DNA from: a virus
Direction: 5' to 3' (one strand)
Virus record (IMG/VR): IMGVR_UViG_3300006793_004421
Coordinates: 1 to 58,555 of that record
DNA: 58,555 nt
Below, one piece after another: positions 26,201 through 33,252 of this stretch (positions within the stretch are counted from its first letter, which is position 1; the number at the start of each line of letters is the position of its first letter). The translations under genes were made by a program, and so were the position numbers. The notes below the pieces were generated by a model. It made no database searches. It was not told the DNA's origin and saw only the letters and a program-made list of their open reading frames with translations.

Positions 26201-26797
26201 GATGCTAGTAAAGAAGGAGCAGGTGAAGCTGTTTTCCAAATTAGAAATAGTATTAATCAAATTATTAATGTTAGAGCATTTGGTAATGACTTAGAAATTA
26301 TTACTAGAGCAGGTTCTGTTATATATGATGCAAACGGAACTATTGAAATTACAACTAGAAATGGTGCTACATTAAAAGCAGGACAAATTGCTACTACAAG
26401 TAGTGATCCGTTTAGATTTAGACCAACACATAATACAATTAAAGTAGACAGTGATGCTGTCCAAATTAGTAACCCAGCTGACCAAAAACGTTTCGTAAGT
26501 AACGTAACAAATATGCGTGAAAACATAGCAGACGCAGGTGTTACAGAAGGTAGTTTCTTACCAATTTGGATGTCAACTGCCCAAGGTACAGGTGTACAAG
26601 AACTAGGGTATGTAACAGCAGTACCGTTATGCTACTGTAAACCAGGAACAGCGGCACAAATTTTATTAAATATAACTAATAGTGGGTTCGATTTTAAGAA
26701 TTTAGACTTTGAAATTGATAGATACATTGTTGATGCTACAACAGGCAACAGCGATGAGCAGTATATTGCTTTCGGAAACTATCAATATAATGTTTAA
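23237..26797 (+). CDS. Large virion protein: degenerate alpha/beta-hydrolase-like domain plus He_PIG repeats
   Basis: The 1186-residue product has three parts. Residues ~85-230 look like an esterase (IILHPQGSTG, 'HIIIAPDKPLNDW', 'KLLGINNGGLLVN'), but the nucleophile position of G-x-S-x-G is N175. Residues ~380-870 contain at least four Ig-like He_PIG repeats, marked by 'SGELPPGMRLEQ', 'ELPPGLQLTSDGRLVG', 'LPPGMVLDITTGEIAG' and 'RLPPGLSLNFDGEIVG'. The C-terminal ~300 residues are mixed and Lys-rich. Ig-type repeats on phage structural proteins usually mediate weak surface binding. Late promoter at 23204. Confidence 0.8.
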   Translation: MAVPSWTQKSGYNLATLQERVTTSVSLPLDPTVGGNSGFNPSNQSLSFPAQPALGNASDISISIDHVDTYGANVTTSYPSPAIRVPTIPGLTGKLIPVVIILHPQGSTGANMINDWQNYLGDHIIIAPDKPLNDWNVIDEDTNKSPDIEMLRQLVAKLKQFSNVDGGEIKLLGINNGGLLVNRAILELDVVGIKDYATINAPLFSPMFRNGTFYFPSSEANTGNAADDYNTNTSVKQAKRILTIQSTDGDTDVATTNDMMPYVGGFVDPSTNVAPNYSTTPVTWLSGQETAYQWAKSQGYIGGQIPDVGGTFYGQYNTYYYSYLAGQVLHYKTSGSSDYVTTELWYRDIVRSYFTYTPSILKDIYLADGSPTSISLNTDVVTLISGELPPGMRLEQSKIVGTPFEVSRNTEFKFVLRATNDDGLRDRTFTITVEGPDDPVWATSEGLLPLGRGSATFVLDSSIVDFQLEAIDADLPTGQTLEYFIGDDDGELPPGLQLTSDGRLVGIVDPILAIDKNAGSGFYDASQFDSYAFDFGLRSANGFESYYYDTKGYDDAILTQSRKKLNRRYAFDVSVSDGDTIIKRAFEIFLVGDDFLRADNTVMQIGTGVFKADNTYLRTPVWLTPADLGFKRANNYVTIYLDVFDPQAVLGDLTYTFEATNPDNTPSTLPPGMVLDITTGEIAGRVPYQPAVTKEYKFTINAQRFTSIGQELIAEKRKTFTVKILGEVESTIKWTTTSDLGSIKANFVSTFYVNALTSVTDSSLLYTLASGRLPPGLSLNFDGEIVGKVRQFATSTGDGLSTIDNNQFTLDGGTTTIDRKFIFTVQARDRFGFSSTTRSFNIIVKDPDNLTYSNLYVKPLFKETQRQIYKNFIGDSNIFTPNSIYRPNDTQFGLQKEVKMLVYAGIETKEIKEYVAASRKNHKRKRFNFGSLKTAEAKNSGSNTVLYEVIYVEVKDPLEATKGKVSKSISIANKKKITVDSVEYETRDDASKEGAGEAVFQIRNSINQIINVRAFGNDLEIITRAGSVIYDANGTIEITTRNGATLKAGQIATTSSDPFRFRPTHNTIKVDSDAVQISNPADQKRFVSNVTNMRENIADAGVTEGSFLPIWMSTAQGTGVQELGYVTAVPLCYCKPGTAAQILLNITNSGFDFKNLDFEIDRYIVDATTGNSDEQYIAFGNYQYNV

Positions 26798-26801
26798 CAC
26801 G

Positions 26802-26809
26802 GATAAATA
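26802..26809 (+). promoter_or_regulatory. Late promoter GATAAATA
   Basis: GATAAATAC lies 22 bases before the ATG at 26832, and AGAGGAAC serves as ribosome site. The layout matches the minus-strand fibre promoter at 1644. Confidence 0.7.
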
Positions 26810-26831
26810 CATACACTAGAGAGGAACAAAT

Positions 26832-27410
26832 ATGGCAAGTAATATTGATAACACGAGTATTGATTCGACATTTCCGGTAGCTGGACAAGACAACGACAGC
26901 CAAGGATTTAGAAATAACTTCAATACTATTAAGAACAATTTCACAGCCGCAAAGAATGAAATTGAAGATTTGCAGACAAATACTGCAAAATTAAATGCGG
27001 CTAACAACTTTCTAGGTAACGATGTAAGTGGAGCAAACCTAATTGCTAACACAGAGAAACATTACCCAGGTGGTACTGTTACAGGTCCAACAAACGTAAG
27101 TTTTACTAATGGTAACTTCCAAACGTTTACTATTGGATCTAACACACTTACACTAACGTTCACTGATTGGTCTACTGCTAACAAAGTTGGTAAGATTAGA
27201 CTAATGCTTTTGGATACGCTAGGAGACAGTACAGCACGTACAGTTTCATTTGCTACAGAAAACGGAACTATTAAGTATGGTACAAACGGAGACAATCCTT
27301 TTCCATCACCGTTTATTGTAAACAGCAACAGTGATCCAGTTTGCGTTGACGTATGGACTTATGACGGTGGAATAACAGTCTACGCACAGTACGTCGGTCA
27401 ATTCTCATAA
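26832..27410 (+). CDS. Virion protein with DNDSQGFRNNF-type N-terminus
   Basis: The 192-residue product starts with 'STFPVAGQDNDSQGFRNNF', followed by a short helix rich in Asn and Lys and a beta-rich C-terminal domain ('FTNGNFQTFTIGSNTLTL...GITVYAQYVGQF'). This pattern is common in T4-like marine phage structural proteins, where the N-terminus resembles the INIGT-type module of other fibres. The role is unknown but late and structural. Confidence 0.7.
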   Translation: MASNIDNTSIDSTFPVAGQDNDSQGFRNNFNTIKNNFTAAKNEIEDLQTNTAKLNAANNFLGNDVSGANLIANTEKHYPGGTVTGPTNVSFTNGNFQTFTIGSNTLTLTFTDWSTANKVGKIRLMLLDTLGDSTARTVSFATENGTIKYGTNGDNPFPSPFIVNSNSDPVCVDVWTYDGGITVYAQYVGQFS

Positions 27411-27421
27411 GGTATTAAATA

Positions 27422-27646
27422 ATGGATCATCCACTACTATCAGATCTCTCGTCTTTAACAGACGAAGAAATATCAGAAAAGGTTAATAGCCTAACTCAAA
27501 AGTGGTTCCAAACTAGAAATCCCGAAGCTCAGTATCAAATCCAAACTATGTTAGATACATATAAATTAGAAATGATTGACAGATCGAGCAAATCAAAACC
27601 AGAAGATGGCAATAAAGATCTTGACAATCTTATCAACATAAGTTAA
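27422..27646 (+). CDS. Small conserved phage protein, 74 aa
   Basis: The product (MDHPLLSDLSSLTDEEI...) is hydrophilic and predicted helical: a 'KVNSLTQKWFQTRNPEAQYQ' region followed by a charged tail ending DLDNLINIS. I do not recognise a function. It follows the virion protein by 11 bases, and its 3' end holds the sigma-70-like promoter of the next gene. Confidence 0.6.
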   Translation: MDHPLLSDLSSLTDEEISEKVNSLTQKWFQTRNPEAQYQIQTMLDTYKLEMIDRSSKSKPEDGNKDLDNLINIS

Positions 27647-27649
27647 AAT
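27621..27649 (+). promoter_or_regulatory. Sigma-70-like promoter, leaderless geometry
   Basis: TTGACA at 27621-27626 and TAAAAT at 27644-27649 have a 17-base spacer. Six bases separate the -10 from the ATG at 27656, so the start of transcription falls on the start codon. No ribosome site is present. Confidence 0.55.
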
Positions 27650-27655
27650 AAGTGT

Positions 27656-28180
27656 ATGCTTATGAAAACTGATGACTTGGGTATCCCCAGATTTACAAAC
27701 AAAGACTTAATTGATATGATCTATACAGGACATATCGACAAGTGTCATATTGTTCTTTGTGATCCAAGTGATGATATTGATAAGTTTAATACATTAGCAC
27801 AGGATAACGGATTAGCAGGACTTAATACCTATATACCGTTAGATGTTGATAAAGAAGAATTTGATGAAACACTCCAAACAGACTGGTTTATGCCTGAAAA
27901 GTATAAAACCATGGACATTTATAATTACGTATTAGATAAGTGTCCTAACGATACTGCTAAAATGGCTAGAACTTGTGAAGAACTAACAGAGTACGATAGA
28001 CGTAATATGTTTGACTTATTAAAGTATATGGTATATTTGGTAGACTTTATGCGTGAAAACGATATTGTATGGGGAGTGGGTAGAGGTAGTAGTGTATCCA
28101 GCTATGTACTATACTTAATTGGTGTACATAAAGTAGATTCCGTCCAGTTTGACCTAGACTACCATGAGTTCATGAGATAA
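27656..28180 (+). CDS. PolC/DnaE-like fragment protein, 174 aa
   Basis: The N-terminal part (residues ~1-125) is unlike anything I recognise. The C-terminal 45 residues, 'DIVWGVGRGSSVSSYVLYLI' followed by 'VDSVQFDLDYHEFM', match the GRGSxxxSLVAYLLGI...DLxFERF segment of bacterial replicative polymerase III alpha subunits. The frame stops just where DnaE continues to its catalytic aspartates, so no polymerase activity is expected. It may bind DNA or a polymerase partner. The start could also be ATG 27662. The promoter at 27621 suggests leaderless early expression. Confidence 0.7.
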   Translation: MLMKTDDLGIPRFTNKDLIDMIYTGHIDKCHIVLCDPSDDIDKFNTLAQDNGLAGLNTYIPLDVDKEEFDETLQTDWFMPEKYKTMDIYNYVLDKCPNDTAKMARTCEELTEYDRRNMFDLLKYMVYLVDFMRENDIVWGVGRGSSVSSYVLYLIGVHKVDSVQFDLDYHEFMR

Positions 28181-28183
28181 ATA
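28176..28183 (+). promoter_or_regulatory. Late promoter GATAAATA
   Basis: GATAAATAC overlaps the preceding stop codon and precedes the ATG at 28209; CAGGAGAA lies in the leader. Confidence 0.7.
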
Positions 28184-28208
28184 CGTATATAACCAGGAGA
28201 ATATAATT

Positions 28209-28637
28209 ATGGCAATGAAGCAAACAGGTCGTAAAGTTTACAAAAGTATGCAAGGTAAGTCCGTTGATATGGATCTACTACGCCAACGTAATGAACTTAC
28301 ACCAGCAGTAGGAAATGCTAGAGTTAATGCACGTGGTGACGAATTAGGTCCAGGTGGACAAATTGTTCGTAAGCGTGATGAAATTCTAGACGAGTATTAC
28401 AAAGATCACCCTCAAGCAGTTGCAGACGAAGTAGCAGGAACACAACCGGTACAAGAGCCAGTTGCAGAACCTGTAGCGGAAGTTAAAGAAACTGTTAAAG
28501 CTACACCGAAAAAAGCAGTAAAAGCTACTCCTTCTAAAATAGAAGCAGAGATGGCGGCTATTGATGAAGAAGCAGACGAAACAGGTACAGCGTGGGTAGA
28601 AGACGCTGATGGTAATTTTGTGAAAAAAGGTGACTAA
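28209..28637 (+). CDS. Conserved phage protein with Ala/Val/Lys-rich tail
   Basis: The 142-residue product starts MAMKQTGRKVYKSMQGKSVD, with 'RQRNELTPAVGNARVNARGD' next, a segment I associate with T4-like marine phages. Residues 75-115 are low-complexity (VAEPVAEVKETVKATPKKAV), probably disordered, and the tail is acidic, ending TAWVEDADGNFVKKGD. Late promoter and position suggest a virion or assembly role. It overlaps the GroES-like gene by one base. Confidence 0.65.
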   Translation: MAMKQTGRKVYKSMQGKSVDMDLLRQRNELTPAVGNARVNARGDELGPGGQIVRKRDEILDEYYKDHPQAVADEVAGTQPVQEPVAEPVAEVKETVKATPKKAVKATPSKIEAEMAAIDEEADETGTAWVEDADGNFVKKGD

Positions 28638-29071
28638 TGGAACTTAATACTACTATGATGGGCCAAGGCCCTAAGATGAAGACAAAAGTATCTGGCAGAG
28701 TGCGTCCAATACATGACGGAGTACTTGCAATGGATATGGAATTTGGCGAACGTACTACTAAAGGTGGTATTATTTTGTCAAGTGACGACGGCAAAGAAAG
28801 AGGCATCCGTCCAAGATGGTGTCAAATCTATGCAATCGGACACGAAAATAAAGACCCTTACGAAGTCGGCGATTGGATCTATGTAGAACATGGTCGTTGG
28901 AGTAGAGGATTTATTACTGATGACCCAGAGCATGGTGAAGTTGAACTTAGACTTATTGATGTCAATGGCATTATGCTTACAAGTAAAGACAAACCCGATG
29001 ATGACGGTATGGGTACTGAAACAGACCTTTCACAACCTAGTATTGACCCAAGCGAATTCGTTCGTGCATAA
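28637..29071 (+). CDS. GroES/gp31-like co-chaperonin
   Basis: The 144-residue protein has the GroES layout: 'VRPIHDGVLAMDMEFGERTT' followed by KGGIILSSDDGKERG (the mobile-loop region), 'CQIYAIGHEN' and 'YEVGDWIYVEHGRWSRGF'. T4 gp31 replaces GroES on host GroEL to fold the major capsid protein, and the same role is likely here. A C-terminal acidic extension of about 35 residues goes beyond normal GroES. A Met at residue 14 (MKTKVSGRV) could be an alternative start. Confidence 0.75.
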   Translation: MELNTTMMGQGPKMKTKVSGRVRPIHDGVLAMDMEFGERTTKGGIILSSDDGKERGIRPRWCQIYAIGHENKDPYEVGDWIYVEHGRWSRGFITDDPEHGEVELRLIDVNGIMLTSKDKPDDDGMGTETDLSQPSIDPSEFVRA

Positions 29072-29099
29072 CACCCTATAAAAGAAAGAGGATTATCTT

Positions 29100-29510
29100 A
29101 TGGCTGAGATTGACTTAAACAAATACAAAGAATTTGTTGACGCAGTTACTTCCGATGAAAGCTCAAAGAATGACGACTTTACAAGTCATTGGGCACAACT
29201 AAACTATTCCCCAGAAGTTAATATGCCAAGACTATTAACTGCCTCTATGGGACTAGGAGCCGAAGCAGGCGAATTTACCGAAATTATTAAAAAAATTATG
29301 TTCCAAGGTAAGCCTTTAGACAAGGATAACATTTGGCACATGCAACGTGAACTAGGTGATATCATGTGGTATTGGATGCAAGGATGTATGGCATTAGACA
29401 TTGATCCTAACGAAGTCATTCAAATGAATATTGATAAACTTAAAGCACGTTATCCTGGTGGTGAATTTGATGCACATTATTCCGAAAACAGAGTCAAGGG
29501 CGATTTGTAA
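29100..29510 (+). CDS. mazG: MazG-like nucleotide pyrophosphohydrolase
   Basis: The 136-residue product has the alpha-helical MazG metal motifs: GLGAEAGEFTEIIKK (ExxE) and 'ELGDIMWYWMQ' (ExxD), followed by 'NIDKLKARYPGGEFDAHYSE', the tail of the phage MazG group. These enzymes hydrolyse nucleoside triphosphates or (p)ppGpp-like substrates. RBS AGAGGATT is present. It ends just before a leaderless-type promoter. Confidence 0.85.
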   Translation: MAEIDLNKYKEFVDAVTSDESSKNDDFTSHWAQLNYSPEVNMPRLLTASMGLGAEAGEFTEIIKKIMFQGKPLDKDNIWHMQRELGDIMWYWMQGCMALDIDPNEVIQMNIDKLKARYPGGEFDAHYSENRVKGDL

Positions 29511-29518
29511 AAAAGAGC

Positions 29519-29547
29519 TTGACTTTTCAGTAAAGATAGTTTATAAT
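29519..29547 (+). promoter_or_regulatory. Sigma-70-like promoter, leaderless geometry
   Basis: TTGACT at 29519-29524 and TATAAT at 29542-29547 are separated by 17 bases, and 6 bases remain to the ATG at 29554. The -35 context AGAGCTTGACTTTTCAG is almost repeated at 57659, before the sliding-clamp gene. Confidence 0.75.
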
Positions 29548-29553
29548 TAACTT

Positions 29554-30174
29554 ATGAACTATGATCTTGATAAAATAATAGTACTTGACGATGTGGTGCC
29601 ACAATGGTTACATGACCAAGCCATAAGTCAAGTACTAAACACTCCAGTTAGTTACGGACACAGAGGATTAGGGCCTGATCAAGGTCACCCAATCTTTAGT
29701 CAACAATACACTCACGAACAAGTGGATAAAGCACCGTGGACTTTGAAAGCAGTTTGGCACGCTTTTGAACATCATAAACATATGATTGATGAAGATGTTG
29801 GCGATATACAATTAAATCAAATACAAATTAATCTTACTACAAAAGAACACACAGGAGCATTACACGTTGACAGTGGTGATGACGTACCTGCATACACAAT
29901 GGTGTATCTTGTTCAAGGAGATACAGGTATGGACTTTTGGGATAACAATCCTGATCGTGGTGGAAAGAAGATTGACGAAGTAGAATACAAAGAAGGTAGA
30001 TTAATAGTCTTTCCAAGTCGTTATATTCATAGAGGTATACCTACTAACAAAGTAAGTCCTCGTGTTACTGCTGGTTATGTGTTTAGTGGTAAGAGTACAC
30101 AGTTTGCTAGAGACCGTAATATTGTATTACCCATATTTAAAAAGGAACAAGAGAACTTTGCCTACCATAGATAA
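29554..30174 (+). CDS. 2OG-Fe(II) oxygenase, copy 1 of second pair
   Basis: The 206-residue product has the prolyl-4-hydroxylase-like arrangement: H104-x-D106 in GALHVDSGDD, then a distal His in SRYIHRGIP and Arg in SPRVTAGYVF. 'QLNQIQINLTTKEH' precedes the HxD motif. The N-terminal 'IIVLDDVVPQWLHDQAI' is typical of phage oxygenases of this group. The target is unknown. It differs from the TIGR02466-type pair at 2214. Confidence 0.8.
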   Translation: MNYDLDKIIVLDDVVPQWLHDQAISQVLNTPVSYGHRGLGPDQGHPIFSQQYTHEQVDKAPWTLKAVWHAFEHHKHMIDEDVGDIQLNQIQINLTTKEHTGALHVDSGDDVPAYTMVYLVQGDTGMDFWDNNPDRGGKKIDEVEYKEGRLIVFPSRYIHRGIPTNKVSPRVTAGYVFSGKSTQFARDRNIVLPIFKKEQENFAYHR

Positions 30175-30796
30175 AAATAATATTTTAGTATTTGATGATT
30201 TAGTTCCAGACTATCTAATGAATCAAATGGATTCTAGTATTCCACATATGCCTTTGCGTTTTGGTCATAGAGGACTAGGACGTGACGAAGGTTATACTAC
30301 GTTTAGCGAACAATGGACACGTGAAGTACAACAAGGTGCAACTGTAGAACATACAAATTTTTTAGTCGACATGCCATGGGAGTTTAAAACGTTCTGGTGT
30401 GTAGTTAATAGCTTTCGAGAAACACTCTTTAAAAATTTACATCAAGGATTACAATTAAATCAAGTACAAGTCAATCTTACTACAAAAGAACACGTAGGAG
30501 GGCTACATACAGATGCACCCGACGACACGGCACAGTTAGAAATGCCTGGTTGGTTACCTTCGCATACATTAGTATACTTTATGGAAGGCGATAGCGGGTT
30601 AGATTTTTGTGAATACGATAGTGTAAACTTTGAGGTAAAAACTGTGGAACACATTGAATGGAAAAAAGGACGTTGTGTAGTATTTCCAAGCAGTTATCCA
30701 CATAAAGGATTAGCACCTATAAACGTAAGCCCACGTATTACAGTAGGATTTATTTTTAACGGACTTCCGTTACAACGACAAGAGGACAAACAATGA
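30158..30796 (+). CDS. 2OG-Fe(II) oxygenase, copy 2 of second pair
   Basis: The likely start is TTG at 30158 (MPTIDKNNILVFDDL), preceded by AAGGAACAAGAG; the longer frame from 30062 has an out-of-family N-terminus inside copy 1. The product (~212 aa) repeats copy 1's landmarks: 'LRFGHRGLGRDEGYTTFSEQ', 'LNQVQVNLTTKEHVGGLHTD', 'FPSSYPHKG' and SPRITVGF. It is a clear tandem duplicate, sharing the same HxD...H...R set. It overlaps copy 1 by 17 bases. Confidence 0.75.
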   Translation: MPTIDKNNILVFDDLVPDYLMNQMDSSIPHMPLRFGHRGLGRDEGYTTFSEQWTREVQQGATVEHTNFLVDMPWEFKTFWCVVNSFRETLFKNLHQGLQLNQVQVNLTTKEHVGGLHTDAPDDTAQLEMPGWLPSHTLVYFMEGDSGLDFCEYDSVNFEVKTVEHIEWKKGRCVVFPSSYPHKGLAPINVSPRITVGFIFNGLPLQRQEDKQ

Positions 30797-31206
30797 CAAT
30801 AGGTATTACATTTAGTAGTTTTGATTTGTTCCATAGTGGACATGTTGCTATGCTCAAAGAAGCAAGTGAAAATTGTAACTATTTGATTGTAGGATTACAA
30901 ACAGATCCAACTATTGATAGACCAGAAAAGAATAAACCTATACAAAGTGTATTTGAACGATATGTCCAATTAAAAGGTTGTAGTTATATTGATGAAATTA
31001 TTCCGTATGCTACAGAACAAGATCTAAAGGATATACTGTTAACTTACACATTGAACCGTAGATTTATTGGTGAAGAATACCGTGATAAAGAGTTCACAGG
31101 TAAGCAGATTTGTGTTGACAAAGGCATAGAATTGTATTATAATAAAAGACAACACTCATTTAGTACATCTAATTTGAGAAAACGAATAAGCGAGGCACAG
31201 ACATGA
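30793..31206 (+). CDS. TagD-like cytidylyltransferase
   Basis: The 137-residue product has H14-S-G-H17 (the HxGH nucleotide-binding motif) in 'FSSFDLFHSGHVAML', 'RYVQLKGCSYIDEIIPY' and a C-terminal STSNLRKRI, the order seen in glycerol-3-phosphate cytidylyltransferases. It would use CTP to activate a small phosphorylated alcohol or sugar. The size is that of a stand-alone TagD (about 130 residues). It overlaps its neighbours by 4 bases on both sides. Confidence 0.8.
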   Translation: MTIGITFSSFDLFHSGHVAMLKEASENCNYLIVGLQTDPTIDRPEKNKPIQSVFERYVQLKGCSYIDEIIPYATEQDLKDILLTYTLNRRFIGEEYRDKEFTGKQICVDKGIELYYNKRQHSFSTSNLRKRISEAQT

Positions 31207-32117
31207 AGGAACTTTGGGTAGAAAAATATCGTCCTAAGACAGTAGACGGTTATGTGTTCAGAGATGAACATCAAAAGAAACAAGTACAAACGTGGATTAA
31301 AGATAAAACTATTCCGCATTTGTTATTCAGTGGTAATGCTGGTATTGGTAAAACAACACTTGCTAAACTATTATTCAACGAATTAGATCTAAATGATTTA
31401 GACATATTAGAAATTAACGCAAGTAGAACAAACTCCGTAGAAGATGTACGTGCTAAGATTGTAAACTTTGTACAGATGATTCCATTTGGTGACTTTAAGG
31501 TTGTACTACTTGATGAGGCTGATTACTTGAGCCCAAATGCACAAGCGGCACTACGTGGTGTGATGGAAGAGTATCATACTACTGCAAGGTTTATTTTAAC
31601 TTGTAACTATCCTAACAGAATTATTCCTGCACTACACAGTAGATGTCAGGGCTTTCATATTGCAAAAGTTGATCAAACAGAGTTTACTGCTCGTGTTGCA
31701 GAGATTTTAATTACAGAAGGTGTACAACCTGACTTAGATACACTTGACACATATGTAAAAGCAACGTATCCAGACTTACGTAAATGCATTAATACAGTAC
31801 AAATGAATAGTACAGAAGGCGTACTAGTCAAACCTAATGAAGCTGACAAGACAGAAGCTGATTGGAAACTTGATATGGTGCAACTATTTAAACAAGGCAA
31901 GATTACAGAAGCACGTAAACTTGTTTGTGCAAGTGCTAGAGCTGAAGAGATGGAAGATATCTATCGTTGGCTTTATGACAACATTGAATTGTTTGGTGAC
32001 CCTGACCAACAGGACAAAGCTATTATGATTATTAAACAAGGCTTAGTAGATCATACATTAGTTGTAGATCCAGAAATTAACTTAGCCGCTACATTGATTA
32101 AACTTGGTAAAGTATAA
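31203..32117 (+). CDS. 44: Clamp-loader large subunit (gp44 type)
   Basis: The 304-residue AAA+ protein starts MKELWVEKYRPKTVDGY, the typical RFC/gp44 beginning. Walker A is at residues 44-51 (GNAGIGKT), Walker B in VVLLDEADYLS, and the sensor/SRC arginine finger in ALHSRCQGF. gp44 oligomers with gp62 load the gp45 clamp on primer-template DNA. No gp62 is recognised next to it. A plus frame at 31837 is a shadow. Confidence 0.9.
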   Translation: MKELWVEKYRPKTVDGYVFRDEHQKKQVQTWIKDKTIPHLLFSGNAGIGKTTLAKLLFNELDLNDLDILEINASRTNSVEDVRAKIVNFVQMIPFGDFKVVLLDEADYLSPNAQAALRGVMEEYHTTARFILTCNYPNRIIPALHSRCQGFHIAKVDQTEFTARVAEILITEGVQPDLDTLDTYVKATYPDLRKCINTVQMNSTEGVLVKPNEADKTEADWKLDMVQLFKQGKITEARKLVCASARAEEMEDIYRWLYDNIELFGDPDQQDKAIMIIKQGLVDHTLVVDPEINLAATLIKLGKV

Positions 32118-32362
32118 TGAAAATCCGATACTACAGGCAAATAGACGGGCCAAGGTGGATAGGATTTGCACTAGCGATTGTAGCCGCTTTTATTCTTTCG
32201 GAAGCAAACCCCGAAACACAATGGATAGGTTGGGCTTTGGCCTCGTGTAGTTGTGTTATGTGGGTATACTTTGGGATAAAGGACAAAGACACACCTAGAG
32301 CATTGATGGAAGGTATGTACTTGTTATTATCTTTACGTGCAATATGGAACTGGGTGGTATAG
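32117..32362 (+). CDS. Small membrane protein, 81 aa
   Basis: The product ([14 protein letters not shown]...) has three hydrophobic stretches: '[13 protein letters not shown]', '[19 protein letters not shown]' and '[15 protein letters not shown]'. It overlaps gp44 by one base (TAATG). The function is unknown. Confidence 0.6.
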   Translation: MKIRYYRQIDGPRWIGFALAIVAAFILSEANPETQWIGWALASCSCVMWVYFGIKDKDTPRALMEGMYLLLSLRAIWNWVV

Positions 32363-32363
32363 T

Positions 32364-32684
32364 ATGAGTTATTTGGTTAATGATAATTGTGTTAATTGTA
32401 AGCATATGACATGTGTAGAAGTATGTCCTGTGGACTGTTTTTACGAAGGCGAGAATATGCTTGTTATTAACCCAGATGAATGTATAGACTGCGGTGTATG
32501 TGAACCAGAGTGCCCTGTAGATGCTATTATTACTGAGGATCAGGACGATGGAACTTGGTTTAAGATCAACGCTAAGTACAGTTATGAATGGCCCAACATT
32601 ACAAAGGTCAGAGAAGAAGATGTTTTAGCGGATAAGATACCGGTTATTGATGTTATGTCAACTAAGCCGGGTAAAGGAGATTAA
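32364..32684 (+). CDS. fdxA: Seven-iron ferredoxin (FdxA type)
   Basis: ATG 32364 ([12 protein letters not shown]) is chosen because the ferredoxin fold starts there. The 106-residue protein keeps all nine cysteines of Azotobacter ferredoxin I: C9, C12, C17, C21, C25 and C40, C43, C46, C50. They bind one 3Fe-4S and one 4Fe-4S cluster. '[14 protein letters not shown]' and '[10 protein letters not shown]' are near identical to bacterial FdxA. It likely donates electrons, but the partner is unknown; the phage IscA-like carrier could mature it. Confidence 0.9.
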   Translation: MSYLVNDNCVNCKHMTCVEVCPVDCFYEGENMLVINPDECIDCGVCEPECPVDAIITEDQDDGTWFKINAKYSYEWPNITKVREEDVLADKIPVIDVMSTKPGKGD

Positions 32685-32686
32685 TA

Positions 32687-33016
32687 ATGGCAATAACAAA
32701 AATGAGAGCAAGTCATATATTGCTATCTTATAGAGGTGCAGAGAATTCTACGCATGGCAGAGGCATTGGTGAAGCAATGCAAGAAGGTGAACGTATTATT
32801 AAACAACTACATGAAGGAGGTGTTTCTTTTGATCAAATGGCAAAAGAGAATTCTGCATGTCCAAGTAAAAACAATGGCGGAGACCTAGGTTGGTTTGAAC
32901 CAACTGATATGGTATTAGAATTTAGTACAGCATGTGCGGCAATTCCAAAAGGTGATTTAGGTCCACATCCTTTTGTAACAAAGTTTGGTGTCCATGTTAT
33001 ATGGAGAACAGGTTAG
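32687..33016 (+). CDS. Parvulin-type peptidyl-prolyl isomerase
   Basis: The 109-residue product is a stand-alone rotamase: MRASHILLSY at the N-terminus, 'VSFDQMAKENSACPSKNNGG' then DLGWFEPTDMV and 'FVTKFGVHVIW' at the end, the PpiC/parvulin motifs in order. No signal peptide, so it acts in the cytoplasm, probably on phage proteins. Confidence 0.85.
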   Translation: MAITKMRASHILLSYRGAENSTHGRGIGEAMQEGERIIKQLHEGGVSFDQMAKENSACPSKNNGGDLGWFEPTDMVLEFSTACAAIPKGDLGPHPFVTKFGVHVIWRTG

Positions 33017-33018
33017 TA

Positions 33019-33252
33019 ATGACTGTTAAACAGACTAAAGAACAACAAGCAAATATGCAATCAGACGCAATAGAAATGGCTGGTTGGAAACGTGTTAAAA
33101 AAGACTTTCCGGGTAATCTTATACAAGTTAGTATGCTAGAACGTGAAATTGAATATGCAAAATCCTGTTTACGTGAACACGATACAGGTCACATACACAC
33201 AGCCATTAGTTGGCTAGAACATAGAATAGAGGAATTAAAGAATGAACGTTAA
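33019..33252 (+). CDS. Small helical protein, 77 aa
   Basis: The ATG at 33019 (MTVKQTKEQQANMQ) follows the preceding stop by two bases and is preferred over ATG 33001 inside the parvulin gene. The product is charged and helical, with 'LEREIEYAKSCLREHDTGHI' and 'WLEHRIEELKNER', possibly a helical hairpin. I do not recognise a function. It overlaps thyX by 11 bases. Confidence 0.6.
   Translation: MTVKQTKEQQANMQSDAIEMAGWKRVKKDFPGNLIQVSMLEREIEYAKSCLREHDTGHIHTAISWLEHRIEELKNER

Noticed and set aside
30062-30157. Longer start for the second oxygenase of the 29554 pair
   Set aside because: The extra 32 residues are hydrophobic and overlap copy 1 out of frame; the TTG at 30158 gives an N-terminus aligned with copy 1.
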